DNA from: Axinella damicornis
Taxonomy: Eukaryota > Porifera > Demospongiae > Axinellida > Axinellidae
DNA length: 64,000 nucleotides
Direction: 5' to 3'
Assembly: GCA_963931865.1 (NCBI GenBank)
Contig: OZ007517.1
Location: 10,870,899 to 10,934,898 of the forward strand
The notes below the pieces were generated by a model. The model was not told the DNA's origin. It ran no database searches and worked only from the letters and a program-made list of their open reading frames with translations. Shown one piece after another: positions 14,101-25,101 of the stretch. Both the position numbers and the translations under genes were made by a program. The first letter of the stretch is position 1. Each line of letters begins with the position of its first letter.

Positions 14101-17100
14101 TGCACCTCATGGTGTCAGAAGTGCTGCTGGCAGCCTGCGGCTCACTCGGTCCCTATTAACTGACTAGGTGCCTTCACAGTCAGCATGGCTTCCAAATGAC
14201 CCACATCCCGATACACAACACATCATGCTCTGCTAACGTATGATACACCCACAGTGATTAGTATGTGGGATTCATGGGGTAGGAATTTTTCAGCAGCAAG
14301 CAATGCCAAGCATACCCAATTGTAAGTAAGAATATGGACCTGCAGAGGGTCACGTGCCATTCTACACTGACACACCGTCAGCTATGAATATGATTTGTTT
14401 AACTATTGGTGTGTTGTGTGTGCCTCGGACTTGCCATTCCTTGTATGCTGGGGTCTGCCAGAGGTGAGCGGTTGCCAAGGAAGTCGGGGAGCACATGGAG
14501 GTCTCGAGTCAGCAGGGCAATGTTAGACAGTGACTGCATACTGGCTAGCTCGTGTAGCATCTCTGGTATTGTAGCATACACTGAGGAATTGCTGTGTGCA
14601 TGTGTATGTGGGTGTGGGTGTGTGTGTGCTTGTCTTCAGCACGGATATTGACATCTCTAACTATGCAGCTCAATTTGCTCAGTGTAAGCGTCAAGGTTGG
14701 TAGTACTACTCTACAGTACCGTCACATCATACCTGGCAGCATGGAATGTCATTCATATCACTCTCTAGTGCAGGGTCCTCACACAGCCCAGGATACAGCT
14801 CTAAGCGAAACCTAAGAATCCCTCATAATCCTCCATTGCACAGTGTCATGAAAGTTTGCCCGTACTGAGCCCAATACTGCATTGAGGTCACACCCAGCTT
14901 GTCAACAACAACATCCCACAACTGCATTGCTCGTCTGCACCTGCCCTTAATAACCTGCATGCCATGCTGTGTAACTTCCTAGTGACCACACAGCACACAC
15001 ACAAACACACACATATATGGACATGCAGTCAGGAGCCTCTGGATATCCTGTTTTGAAGAGGATGCAATTTCTGGCTTCCATTGACTGCAGTCATAATTAT
15101 GGTTCATTTTACACCCAATTAATGGCACTTCTAAGTTGTGCTTGCTATATAGCACTTTGGAATGATACACTTCCACACATGGAGCAGGCACATGCCCATA
15201 TTAGGTCGTCCAAGGCAATGTGTGGGACGGAAGGAAGTGGCGGCTATAGACCTCACATCCACTGGTGGTCAATTAGCAGTGCAAATTAGCATAGCAAGGT
15301 TCCTTCCAGTGACTGTCTGGCTCAATTTCCACAAACATCACATTCAAGTAGGATTATTTCATGGTCAGAGTATAAACCACTTCCACTCAGGCTATAAAAA
15401 AATTATCATAATTGTGTCATGAGTCAAAGACCACAAACAGGACAGCATTGTAGGGTGGAGGTTGGAGGTTGGAGGTTGGAGGTGCCAGGTATCTTGCTTC
15501 TGGGAAGCCAAGCAGGAGGTTCACTACTGTGCAAGCGGTCTCACTATTATAGTGTGTTATGCTAGATGGAAACACACCCTTCATGCATCCGCTGCTGATG
15601 TGTCATCCTATTGCAGGAGGTGGAGAGATCTTCCCCATAGCTAGAACAGGCCTAAACATCTGGGGTGCCCCCACCCCAGATGCCCCCTACACAGTACTTC
15701 CCACAGCGCAGAAATTATATTTCAGCTGAAGCTATTGCAGAAGGTGGGGGACCTCAGCTGGCTGAGGGCTCTAGAGGTGCGCTATCTTATTGGTGCGGCA
15801 GCGAGTGAATGCACTTATTCCCAAAGTTCAAGACGTGAATATCCTCAGAGGATGAGCAGCCATGGCTGGGATTACGATAATGGATCGCAGTGTTGATGTA
15901 CCCAACAAACCGAGAAATAGTTATTCTAAGAATGATGCATTGTAGTACTTTATATGGGCATTTTGGATGCTGAAGATGGCCAGTTAACTGGTCAGGACAG
16001 TTTGTGTAGGAAGACGAACTCCCTTGACAATAGACATTAGCCTGAGCTACATGTAGCCTGACTGAGGGGGCATTGTCCGTAACCCCAGCTCATCCTCAAG
16101 CAACACCTGCTCAGCTATGCAGCAAATGCTATTCCAACGTTTCAGTGTAAGAATAAGTAGTTCAGAGATGGCTCAGTCCTCACAGGGCATGAATGCTAAG
16201 GCCATCAACCATGTTGCCATTGACAACATGTAGGGATACAACTTGAACTGTAATTAAGTGATTATTGTCTGCTAATTAAGTTTACAACAGCAAAGAATCC
16301 CACAGGATCCTGCACACACCAGGTCTTGGTTTCCATGGAGTAGTAGTTAGGATATCTGCTATGTACGCCAGGTCAATGTTCCAGGTAAGTGGTTCTCACA
16401 AGTGACTTGTGGCCAAGTTAGTTGCTTCACAGCTGAAGTGCTTGCTCCTCACCTAGCTAGATCAGCCACTGGCTTAAACTCAACAAACACCTTTACCTAC
16501 ATTACAGATCACAACAAACACCTTTACCTACATTACAGATCACAAACACCTTTACCTACATTACAGATCACAACATGAGCACTGACATCACTGACCGTTC
16601 CCTGGCCAACGTCTCCAGCTGCCCGTAGAGATCAGTGTCGCTGTGAAGCACATACTCCAACTGCAGGGAGGAGACACCAAGCAGGAATTCACCCTACACA
16701 GGTTCTAGCCTGAAGCCAACACGTGAGCTGGTCATGCCATTACAGCACCAGTTCAGTACTGGGGTATTCCACACACCCTCGTCTCCCGCCCCAACAGATG
16801 ACATCAGTTGCCGCACCCTCGTGTGGACAATACAGGCCAAAAATCCCTTTCTCTCTCCGCAAGTTATTGCTAGAGGGCAGTAATTAATTATGTGCTGTAT
16901 TAATGGGGAAACTGGCTTCGTTAGTTCTCAGAAAAACCACCATTTGTACTTTGACACCACCGAAAGACACCACCCCAGGAGTAATTACTAACTAAGGAAT
17001 TAAAGTTGAAAGGAGATAAAAGGAAATGCCATGATCACAACTGTGTTCAAAGTGAACTAGGATTTCCTGTAATTAGTTTCCATGTAGCGATGGCGGAGGT

Positions 17101-18002
17101 CATCCTCACAGTTGTAAGAAGTACTCCCTATGAGCAGTTCCATCCGCAAAACAATGATGCTTTGTTGACCATTAACACTGAACCCCACAGCTGAGATTGA
17201 CATGGCTGAGATTGGCACGGCTGAGAATGACACGGCAGAGGTTGACACGGCTGAGATTGACACAGCTGAGATTGACACGGCTGAGGTTGAGGATGAAGTG
17301 CATGCACACTCCTACGGTCTGCATGCTCTGGGAGGTCTCCATTCCTCCATAGTTTCAGTCGTCCGGTCTGCATGCTTGTCCTTTCCTGGTTCAAGAGGAA
17401 CTGAGAGAGCCGACTAGGTTGTCGCTCTGACAGGCAGTAGGATGTACTCTTTCATGAAGTCACATGGCTACATGGCTAGATGCTCTCCGGGACAGGAGAC
17501 CAGCTCTGTAAGTTACCCACATCCTGCACCCGCCGCAACACCCAGTGAAAGCACTGGAATCCCACTGGTTGCCTGGTTGCCAAAGGGATGGAATTAAGTG
17601 TTTTTTCATTCTCACATCCCATCAGCCCACTCAGCTGCACCATAATTGAATCCAGACATAACTATATGCTAATATACACTGACCACAAATAGTTTTAGAC
17701 TTGGAGGTGTTGCCTGGCAACATGATTAGCAGCTGTGCAGAAGCCTCATGCGTCTCATGCCAGCTCCGATATCAATGTCGCTCAGAGCAGGTGCTCACGG
17801 GGTTGTGTGTCCACACTCAACTGTGGCATGAGAGATCATGGTCTGCCAGATGTCACACAGGAAGGATTTTATCCTGAACAGTATCTGCAGATCTCTCTTC
17901 CCAGGAAAAGGCTTCTTAGTTGTTCCTACCAGTGCTGCCTGACTGGGTAATTGGCTCTTCCACAAGTGGCGTGTATGCTCTACACTCGAGTGTGAGACTG
18001 TT

Positions 18003-18039
<37 letters not shown>

Positions 18040-21000
18040 TACCAGGCTCTCTCCTCCCCATGGTTTTTGAGGAACGAGCCTGGGACCGAGGCTAGCCCCC
18101 ACCCTCCCACCTCCCTTACCAGTTGTCCTGTGGAGCTCTGTCCGCCTTCACTGAGATAGTGCCCGGGTAGCATGGCAGAGTAGTAGGGTCCCCACACACC
18201 AGGCACGAAGGTGGCCCGCCTTGAGCTCCAGGGAGAAGATGATTATTGTCAGCACATCACCTTTGCTTTGACTGTAGACTGCACTGTAGAGCTTCCTAAC
18301 ATAATTTTCCTGAGGAAGTTATTGAGGAAATATCTTGGCAAATATTGCAGCCTTTGAAGGTCATCTCCTTAATCGATGACCTAAACGAATCAGTTCCATC
18401 CGGTACAAACTTCATGGCAAGAGATACCTGATTACATTCCCTGCGTTTATTCACTTCATCGCGCACATTAGGCCACCATACCAAGTACTCCAGACTGTGG
18501 GTTTCCAGGTTACCATCAAATTGGCACATCCTGCCAGGTAGGATTTCGTGAAGACCAGCTGTTGTTTGAAAAAGTCTTCTGTTGGGGGATAAGATTACCA
18601 GTGCCTCACGTTCTTGACCTACCACCATCATCCTTGACCTACCACTTCCACCACGTGTAGCAGGTCACCATCATCCTTGACCTACCACCGGCACCATCAT
18701 CCTTGACCTACCACTATCATCCTTCCACCACGTGTAGCAGGTCACCATCATCCTTGACCTACCACCATCATCCTTCCACCACCATCATCCTTGACCTACC
18801 ACCGGCACCATCATCCTTGACCTACCACTATCATCCTTCCACCACCATCATCCTTGACCTACCACCGGCACCATCATCCTTGACCTACCACTATCATCCT
18901 TCCACCACGTGTAGCAGGTCACCATCATCCTTGACCTACCACCATCATCCTTCCACCACCATCATCCTTCCACCACATGTGGCAGGTATGTTCACATGCC
19001 AAAACTGGAAACTATTTTGTAGGGCCAGGGAACGAGGCTAGGCAGCTACGGTATAACACAATTATAATTATGCTAGGTATCTTGGGCTAGGAATGAGATA
19101 AAAGGCTGGGATTTGCACCATTGTGATCAGCACGAATGGGGCTTTCAAATGATGTCCATTTTGCTGTAGGTTGAATTTTGACCATTACAGCTTACTGGTA
19201 TATAATAGCGTTTGGTCGAGTGCGAGTTTTGGCAAAAATATGACCAATATAAAAGCCATTTTTAGGACGTCAGTTGAAGGTTCCTTTTATGCTAATGGCA
19301 CAATACCAAGCTTCGATCATATCTCATTTGGATACAACATGCCTTTCTTAGCCAGCTAAGTACCATGCTTGGGCTAGGAATAAGATACGAAACTGGGATT
19401 TGCACCACACAGCTCTCAACCAGACTGTACCGCACACTTGTGGGACAATGCACATGACTTCCCTGAAGGAAACACAAATTAAGACAACCACAAGAAGGAT
19501 AAGGCGAGAGAGAATTCCCCTCTCCGTCCGCTCTCCCCTTCCTCCCCATTCCAGCCAGCATTCAAAAATGAATATATTTACCAACCAACATTCTCCCAGT
19601 GAACTGGATGCTCTTGGATAAACTGCGGTTTGCTATTCTGGCAAGAGCCCCAACCTGCACACCACATTGCCCACTAACTACTCCACTAATGGAAGCCAGG
19701 TGCAGCTAATGCACTTGCATGACGTCAGAACCAAAGGAAAGTGCCTTCAGTGGAACCGCCCAGCACATTCCTGAAACAAGGTCTACTACCAAATGTGCAT
19801 AATTATGTGGTCAGGTATGTATGTATGTATGTACATGTGTGTATAATGTTGATTCGTAAGTGTCTGTTTTGGACGTACGCCAACCCGCATTGTTTGGTTC
19901 GGTAAACAACAGACATCCATTGTACTCACGTCACAAAAGGACACGCTGCATAATGTTGTGACATTGGATAATATGTTGTTTACTGACAAACCTATTATTT
20001 GCAGGTACTAATTTTAGCAATCTGGGCATGTAGCAGACTTGGTGGGTATTGATTTCAGTGTTACTGATCCTCTCAAGCGGCAACCCCACTGCTGGTGGGC
20101 TAGTAGGTAGGGTACTAATTTAGCAAATTGGAATCAGCTTACGGCTCGCCCCAAGGTAGGGCAAACTCTTTTCAAAGTGACCGCTCAGGTCCTACTCTCA
20201 GCTTGCGGATATGCATCCTCCAGCTCAGTCCACACAGCTAGCGTCATTCCCAGGCTGCTTCGTACCCGGCTAGCTTACGGCTCACCCCAACAACTGCACA
20301 CACGATGTATTTTTCTTCAAACATTAGTGACGCTAAAATTAGTACCCGCAAGTAGTGTTGACCAGAAGGTATACTGCACACTGCACAGGAACAGCCGGCA
20401 ACAACAGTGCACGACTGTTTGTGGTACTGTGTTCATCTCTGCATGTCCTGGAATGTCACTTACTGCCATGTGGCATGAGGACGTCCCTCCTATTAGTGCC
20501 AAACGAGCAGTGAGGGGGACATCACCGACCGCACTCAGGTCTGCCCCGACCATGCCTGGAGACAGCAGGGACACGGAGCAGGTGACACCGCAACGCAATC
20601 CTCATAGCCGTGTGCGGCTGACCTAAGCCTCCAGCATGAGCATCGATGATGGCAGTGGCTACCGGGGTTCCAGTGGGCAGGCCCAGCTCTCTCCCCACCT
20701 CCTTCGTCAGCCCCGCCCCCACTGCCTCCCCAGGAGAGAGCACTGTGGTACCAATACGAGCGAACCCCTCGTCAGCAAGATCTCCGAGGCCAATCCGTCT
20801 CCAGAAGGAGGGGTTCCAGCCGTGGACAACATCACTCCCTGTATGCATGCATACACACGGCTTCAAATTGGAAATGCTGCTCAATTGAGCTACGTATGTT
20901 CATGCGCCAAAATTAGCAAATATTGGAAACCAATTTGGCAAATTTCTAAAACAGCACTCCGTTCTACAGCACTTTCGACCCAGTAGGGTCGAAACGTTGC

Positions 21001-23295
21001 ATTGAAATGATGAACTGTTAACACCTGGCTCATCGCGGACCACTCCACATTAACTCATGTACCAGTTTTCAACACTAGTGGACCCGAATTGAGAGTACGT
21101 CGTTGTAGCAGGCACTTGACTCTTACCACAACTCTGTTCTATACAGTGACTGGTGTGATGAGCCCTTTTTGCCAAAAATGGACCAAAGGTATTGGAATTG
21201 ACTTAAGAGAATGTTGCACTAGGTACGGGTATGTGAATGAGATATGAAGTTGAGGATTGTGCCATTTTGGTCAGCATGAGAGCTTTCAAATAATGGTTTT
21301 TGATTATGGCAAAAAGTCGCACTCGACCAAAGGCTCCATGATTTTGGGACAAAATTCAACCTATAGCAAAATGGACATGACGCAGGCTTCAGAATGGCAA
21401 TGGCAGGCTTCAGGTGATTGCATTCTCCAATAATAGAATTCACAGCATTCTTCACAGTGGAATGGGCTGTGATGGTTGGTTCAGAATGTCAGCTATTGTA
21501 ACAAGCTTCGTTTTAACTGCTGAATTCTTGGAGGTCACTATAAAGCTTACGGCTTCCTAAAATGCCTAATTCCCTTGAGTTTTGAAGCTCTAACTTCATA
21601 GACGTGTGCATTGCAGCCATCCTGTGCAGATTCGTGACTCTAATCACACCCACTTGTTAACAAGTCACTGTTCTCATCGAATGACTACGCATACACACTG
21701 AGAAACAAGGTGCCACCGGAATGGAGGCCCTAGGATGTCTGCTTTCTAAGCCCATCCCGGTAAAGGAGGAGAGAAATGTGCTTTCTAGAACGTATCTCCC
21801 AAGGCCATTTCCAGAAGTGACATTATGAAGCTGAAAAGTGTAGAATTGCCAAACGAAACATGGGTATTTAAAACATGACTACATGGTCATCAGAAGAGAT
21901 GTTACCATAGCAACAGAGGGAGAAGGTTAACCACTGGAAGGCAAAGGTTCCAGAGCTGGTAGTGTTGGTATGGGTACACACTCACCCACCGGGGGTCGGA
22001 TGGTCTCCAATGTACGTCCACTTGCATACCACACAACACAGAGACCTGCAGAGAGAGCGTGCAGTTGGACTAACCTCGTTACCATGCTCTCACTGCAGCC
22101 TGGGATGGGCTAGAGAGGCTACAGTTGGACGAGCCTCGTTCCCATGCTCTCACTACAGCCTGGGATGAACATGTGGAGTGGCTACAGTGGTGTCCAATTA
22201 GCACATAGCTAAGCTAGCATCTGTACCCAGGTGGCCAGGACTGGTAGAGGCTGTCAATTAGCATGCTACTAGGAGAATGGCCACAGGAATGCTGCAGGCA
22301 CTGCAGTGCTTCACTGGTTAGTGACGTGAACATCCAGCACTTCATGGGCTCAATTAGGTTCAAGTTCCCCATCCTACCACTGCTAAGGCTGTCAATTTCC
22401 TCTTCCTCTATTTACAGTACCATCCTGTGGAGCAGTGGTAGGGAGGGCTATCATGTTACCAACACGTCAATAGCCAGTAGAAGGCTGCTGCTTTAGTTCT
22501 TAGTGCTAAGGTCAATAGTTTGGTCAGGTCATGTGAGGGACAAATAAACAATAACTATGTACACAGGGAAATCAGAGTACACGCACCTGGAGGTGGACCC
22601 AGTGGCTCTGAAGGTCAGGTAGTCAGCCAGGTCAAAGAAGTGGGCGGCTTTTCTCCAGCATTCCTTGTGGAGGTGTCTCTTAAGCCACAGCAGTTTAGGA
22701 GGTTCCATTTCTGGGGATATCTTTCCCCCGACATACCTCAACACGGGATGGGCAGGGAGGTGGGAATTGATCTCACTGGCCTCCTCCGTGGCTCGGTGGT
22801 CTTGCCACAGGATGACATTTCTGTTGGGGTCTCGACTCATACTGACCGTCACAGGGTGGCCAGATGCGTCCACCACGGCCAGCGAGCATGTGGCATCGAA
22901 GCCAATCCCACGTACCGAGGAGGGGTCAATGAGGGAGCGGGAGATGACCTCCTAGGACGGGCCGGAAGCACTCTGATCAACTTATGGTCACAGCATAACA
23001 GTACAAGTCTCGCAGCAAGGTTTGTGCATATGGCCGGTGGAATACGGAAGATTATTACGCTAAATAATAATGCCCCCAACCACGTGCCCCCAACTATACC
23101 AACCTGAACAGTGTAGCAGACAGCGTGCCAAATATCTGATGTTGACTGCTCAGAAAACCCCGGGTCCCTCCACGTTTCCACTCCCTTCTCGCAGTGCTCT
23201 ACCAACTTCCCTCTCTCAGTGAAGAGACCCGCTCTAGCACTTCCAGTGCCCACATCCACACCGATCAAATAACCGCCTCTACTTTCACCCGCCAT
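9040..23295 (-). CDS. FGGY: FGGY carbohydrate kinase domain-containing protein
   Basis: ATP-dependent sugar (ribulose-type) kinase of the actin-like fold. Exons recognised: 23295-23104, 22951-22587, 22045-21990, 20838-20623, 20555-20464, about 18219-18120, 16660-16596, 14580-14435, 12655-12581, 11030-10910, 10388-10306, 9302-9223, 9133-9040. The sum is about 560 residues (human 551). Motifs: [12 protein letters not shown] (phosphate 1), [36 protein letters not shown] and MCGGLRNN. Most exon phases agree, but the 20464/18219 and 16596/14580 joins are each out of frame as drawn, so a microexon, unusual splice or sequence error is needed there. Exon 14580-14435 ends at a GC donor (ATG|GCAAGT). 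An in-frame upstream Met at 23343 is possible. Introns are filled with foldbacks and tandem repeats. Head-to-head with AVL9. Confidence 0.88.
9383..9735. repeat. Short direct duplications in FGGY intron
   Basis: Two kinds. A roughly 60-bp segment containing GTACGACTACACGCAGG occurs twice (9400-9480). A roughly 69-bp unit containing GGTTGCAATCAGGACAAG occurs two and a half times (9569-9735). No coding signal. Confidence 0.75.
10443..10486. mobile_element. 44-bp foldback element with 9-bp target duplication
   Basis: Ends TAGCCTCGTTCCCAGGC and its exact inverse complement. CCTTTATTC flanks both sides exactly (10434-10442, 10487-10495). This is the cleanest member of the family. Confidence 0.85.
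11038..11113. repeat. GT/AC microsatellite
   Basis: TG dinucleotide run with a few C interruptions, next to the acceptor of an FGGY exon (antisense reading is AC). Confidence 0.9.
12036..12080. mobile_element. 45-bp foldback element with 9-bp or longer target duplication
   Basis: TAGCCTCGTACCCAGGCC pairs with GGCCTGGGTACGAGGC. ACCTTTAGG (extendable to CATACCTTTAGG) repeats on both sides. A compensatory base (GTACCC/GGGTAC) keeps the arms paired relative to the copy at 10443. Confidence 0.78.
13598..13788. repeat. 191-bp imperfect inverted repeat (MITE-like)
   Basis: Outer arms CTAAGTA...TTTAGATACCA and inner arms with CAATCTAGTTAACGGTC pair across nearly the whole element. No certain target duplication. 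Sits in an FGGY intron. Confidence 0.75.
16484..16575. repeat. Three tandem copies of a ~31-bp unit
   Basis: CAAACACCTTTACCTACAT with trailing ACAGATCACAA recurs three times in an FGGY intron, just downstream (antisense) of the 16660-16596 exon. Confidence 0.8.
17190..17285. repeat. 16-bp minisatellite
   Basis: About six copies of GCTGAGATTGACACGG with small changes, in an FGGY intron. Confidence 0.8.
18003..18038. repeat. C homopolymer
   Basis: About 36 consecutive C, 82 bp downstream of the exon ending at 18120 on the minus strand. In the gene's sense strand it reads as G. Confidence 0.9.
18598..18985. repeat. Composite minisatellite (ATCCTTGACCTACCACC-based)
   Basis: Units of about 24-60 bp built from CATCATCCTTGACCTACC and CTTCCACCACGTGTAGCAGG recur in higher-order arrangement. 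Located in an FGGY intron; open frames through it are artefacts. Confidence 0.8.
19075..19405. repeat. Copy of a dispersed palindromic repeat family (A)
   Basis: Contains GCTGGGATTTGCACCATTG, TTTCAAATGATGTCC and a TGACC...TCGAGTGCG core, all shared with 21110-21420 and 44840-45500. The ends are inverted relative to each other. Confidence 0.65.
21110..21420. repeat. Copy of a dispersed palindromic repeat family (B)
   Basis: Shares AATGAGATATGAAG, GGTCAGCATGAGAGCTTTC and CATGATTTTGGGACAAAATTC with the copy at 44840-45500 in the same order. Confidence 0.7.
21530..21740. repeat. Old dispersed repeat, second copy at about 11390-11610
   Basis: Both segments contain, in order, CCTAAAATG, AATTCCCTTG, GCAGCCATCC, GTGACTCTAA and GGAATGGAGGCCCTA-like strings. 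Divergence suggests an old element; type not recognised. Confidence 0.5.
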
Positions 23296-23398
23296 CTTTA
23301 ACAATTTAGCGCGCGCCGCCAACTTCGGTGCGGCTCCACCCATTTTGGAACCGGAACGTGAACGTGCGTGATTGGTCTGGTTCCGAGACTAAAACGTG
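23296..23398. promoter_or_regulatory. Bidirectional promoter between FGGY and AVL9
   Basis: 103 bp between divergent start codons, GC-rich with an inverted CCAAT box (ATTGG) near 23370. Shared use is inferred from spacing. Confidence 0.55.
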
Positions 23399-24886
23399 AT
23401 GGCTGAGAGTGAATCAGAAAATGCCGAGCCTCCTCCGATCGATCCTGTGCTTCACATATTCGTGGTAGGGTTCCACCACCAGAAGGGTGCGACAGTGGAG
23501 TTCGTCTGGCCTCCCCTTGCGTCCAGTGACGGGGACAACCCGGACACACAGAGTTACACACGTTTGTTACCCACAGAATGGAAGCACCTCCCCTATATGG
23601 CCTTGCCGGATGGCTGCCACAATTATGAAGAGGACTCCGTGTTCTTCACCTTACCATCACTCTCTGATCCTGTGTCTCAGTCAGTGTATGGGGTCGCTTG
23701 CTGCAGACAAATTGATTCCAGAGACCTGCCACGGGCTGGCAAGGATGTCACTCGATCCACAGTTCAAAAGAGCGTATGTGTGTTGTCCCGGTTCCCCATT
23801 TTTGGTTTTATTGAAGCGAAACTGAAGCTTGTTACTCATGCTTACTTCAATGCAAAAGACTTTTCAGACATCCAAGTTATTCAGCAGGCGTATGAACAGT
23901 TAAGCATGTCAATCGACCTCAGATCTGCTCGGAAGGTTGTAGACGTTGGATTGTCGCAAAGAGAGCAGGTGTTTAGATACCAGCACAGGCTTCTTCAGGT
24001 GTTCAAATCTGTGCTTCTCCAGAAGAGAGTCGTTGTATTTGGAGCACCAGTGAAACAGCTGTGTAGCTCTGTTCTTGCAATGGCGTCTCTTTTCCCATTG
24101 TCACTGGAGTCTCTGGTTGATCCCGAATGTGGCAGTGGAAGTGAATATGGATTTCCCCTAAGCGTCTTCACTCAGTTGTCCCTACAACCTTACTTATCTT
24201 TACAGCAGATGGGAGCACTGACAAACAGAGACTCAGCTGCTGGTGGAGTACTAGCTGGTGTTGTTAATCCACTCTTCGAGAAACAGCAACACGACCTGTG
24301 TGATGCTTTTGTGAACATGGAAGGAGGACTGATAAGTATTCAAGACCCAGAACTGAAAACCATTCTTCATCTTACGATTGCTGACCTGCGATTCTGTAGC
24401 TTGTTAACTGACACTGTCCACCCACAGGATGATGCAGTGCAGCACTCTGACTGGCAAGGCAGCGATGGCTGGGTGCAGTCCCAGTTCAGCCTGTACCTCC
24501 TTTCCCTCCTGGCAACCAGCTGTAGCGGGGACACTCTTGCCATGGACGATTTTAACCCTGCGTTTATGGTGGCCTGGCTGGCGAGCCCAGTCTACAGGGC
24601 ATGGCTTGAGACCAAGCACGAAGGCATTTCTAAGATCGAACCGCGACACATCTGTGCAGGGGAACTCTCTGTAGGAGATCTCAAGAGAAAGCTGTTGGCC
24701 CAGGTTAGTGACTACGGTCTGAGTATGCAGTCTCGCGAACAGGTGGCTCACGTCATGCAAGAGACCCAGAAAGTGATTTCTCAGACTGCAGGGCAGATGT
24801 CAAGCGCTGTGGGTGGCATGTGGAGTGCGGCCTCCTCTGCAGTGCACTCCTGGTGGTCCAGCGACACAGAACCAAGCTCACAATAA
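23399..24886 (+). CDS. AVL9: Late secretory pathway protein AVL9 homologue, intronless
   Basis: DENN-related protein needed for late secretory transport and, in vertebrates, cell polarity and migration. One uninterrupted 496-codon frame. The N-terminal domain has the AVL9 signature VGFHHQKG...VEF..PPL, then EWKHLPYMALPDG, NYEEDSVFF and RQI. Next come VQKSVCVLS, AKLKLVTHAYF, and a C-terminal half with IQDPELK, LTIADLRF and AWLASPVYRAW. Human AVL9 is about 650 residues; the difference is the missing low-complexity middle insert. The single exon contrasts with intron-rich neighbours and may reflect retro-replacement of an ancestral split gene. It ends 215 bp before the next gene on the same strand. 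Confidence 0.92.
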   Translation: MAESESENAEPPPIDPVLHIFVVGFHHQKGATVEFVWPPLASSDGDNPDTQSYTRLLPTEWKHLPYMALPDGCHNYEEDSVFFTLPSLSDPVSQSVYGVACCRQIDSRDLPRAGKDVTRSTVQKSVCVLSRFPIFGFIEAKLKLVTHAYFNAKDFSDIQVIQQAYEQLSMSIDLRSARKVVDVGLSQREQVFRYQHRLLQVFKSVLLQKRVVVFGAPVKQLCSSVLAMASLFPLSLESLVDPECGSGSEYGFPLSVFTQLSLQPYLSLQQMGALTNRDSAAGGVLAGVVNPLFEKQQHDLCDAFVNMEGGLISIQDPELKTILHLTIADLRFCSLLTDTVHPQDDAVQHSDWQGSDGWVQSQFSLYLLSLLATSCSGDTLAMDDFNPAFMVAWLASPVYRAWLETKHEGISKIEPRHICAGELSVGDLKRKLLAQVSDYGLSMQSREQVAHVMQETQKVISQTAGQMSSAVGGMWSAASSAVHSWWSSDTEPSSQ

Positions 24887-25101
24887 CTCATGGTGAAAAA
24901 TTGACGGGTGAAACGCTGTGTGTTTGTGGTTAACAGAAGTTCATGTTACAATAGCGGACTGATTGATCCTACAATCAGTATGACCACGCATCACATACAG
25001 ACGTGTTGTCTAATTACTCGTGTCTGTAATTTTTAACCAGTGTCGCTCTAGCTCTGCGCGCGCTGCATGCATGATCGAGCTAAAAACTTCAGTCGACGAA
25101 A

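Noticed and set aside
17799..17842. Possible 44-bp FGGY exon
   Set aside because: The exon at 16660-16596 fits the expected protein length and phase better.
18598..18985. CRISPR-like regular repeats
   Set aside because: Repeats are directly tandem or composite without unique spacers, in a eukaryotic intron.
19711..19735. CRE palindrome in FGGY intron
   Set aside because: Exact TGACGTCA but far from any start; one chance match is expected in this length.
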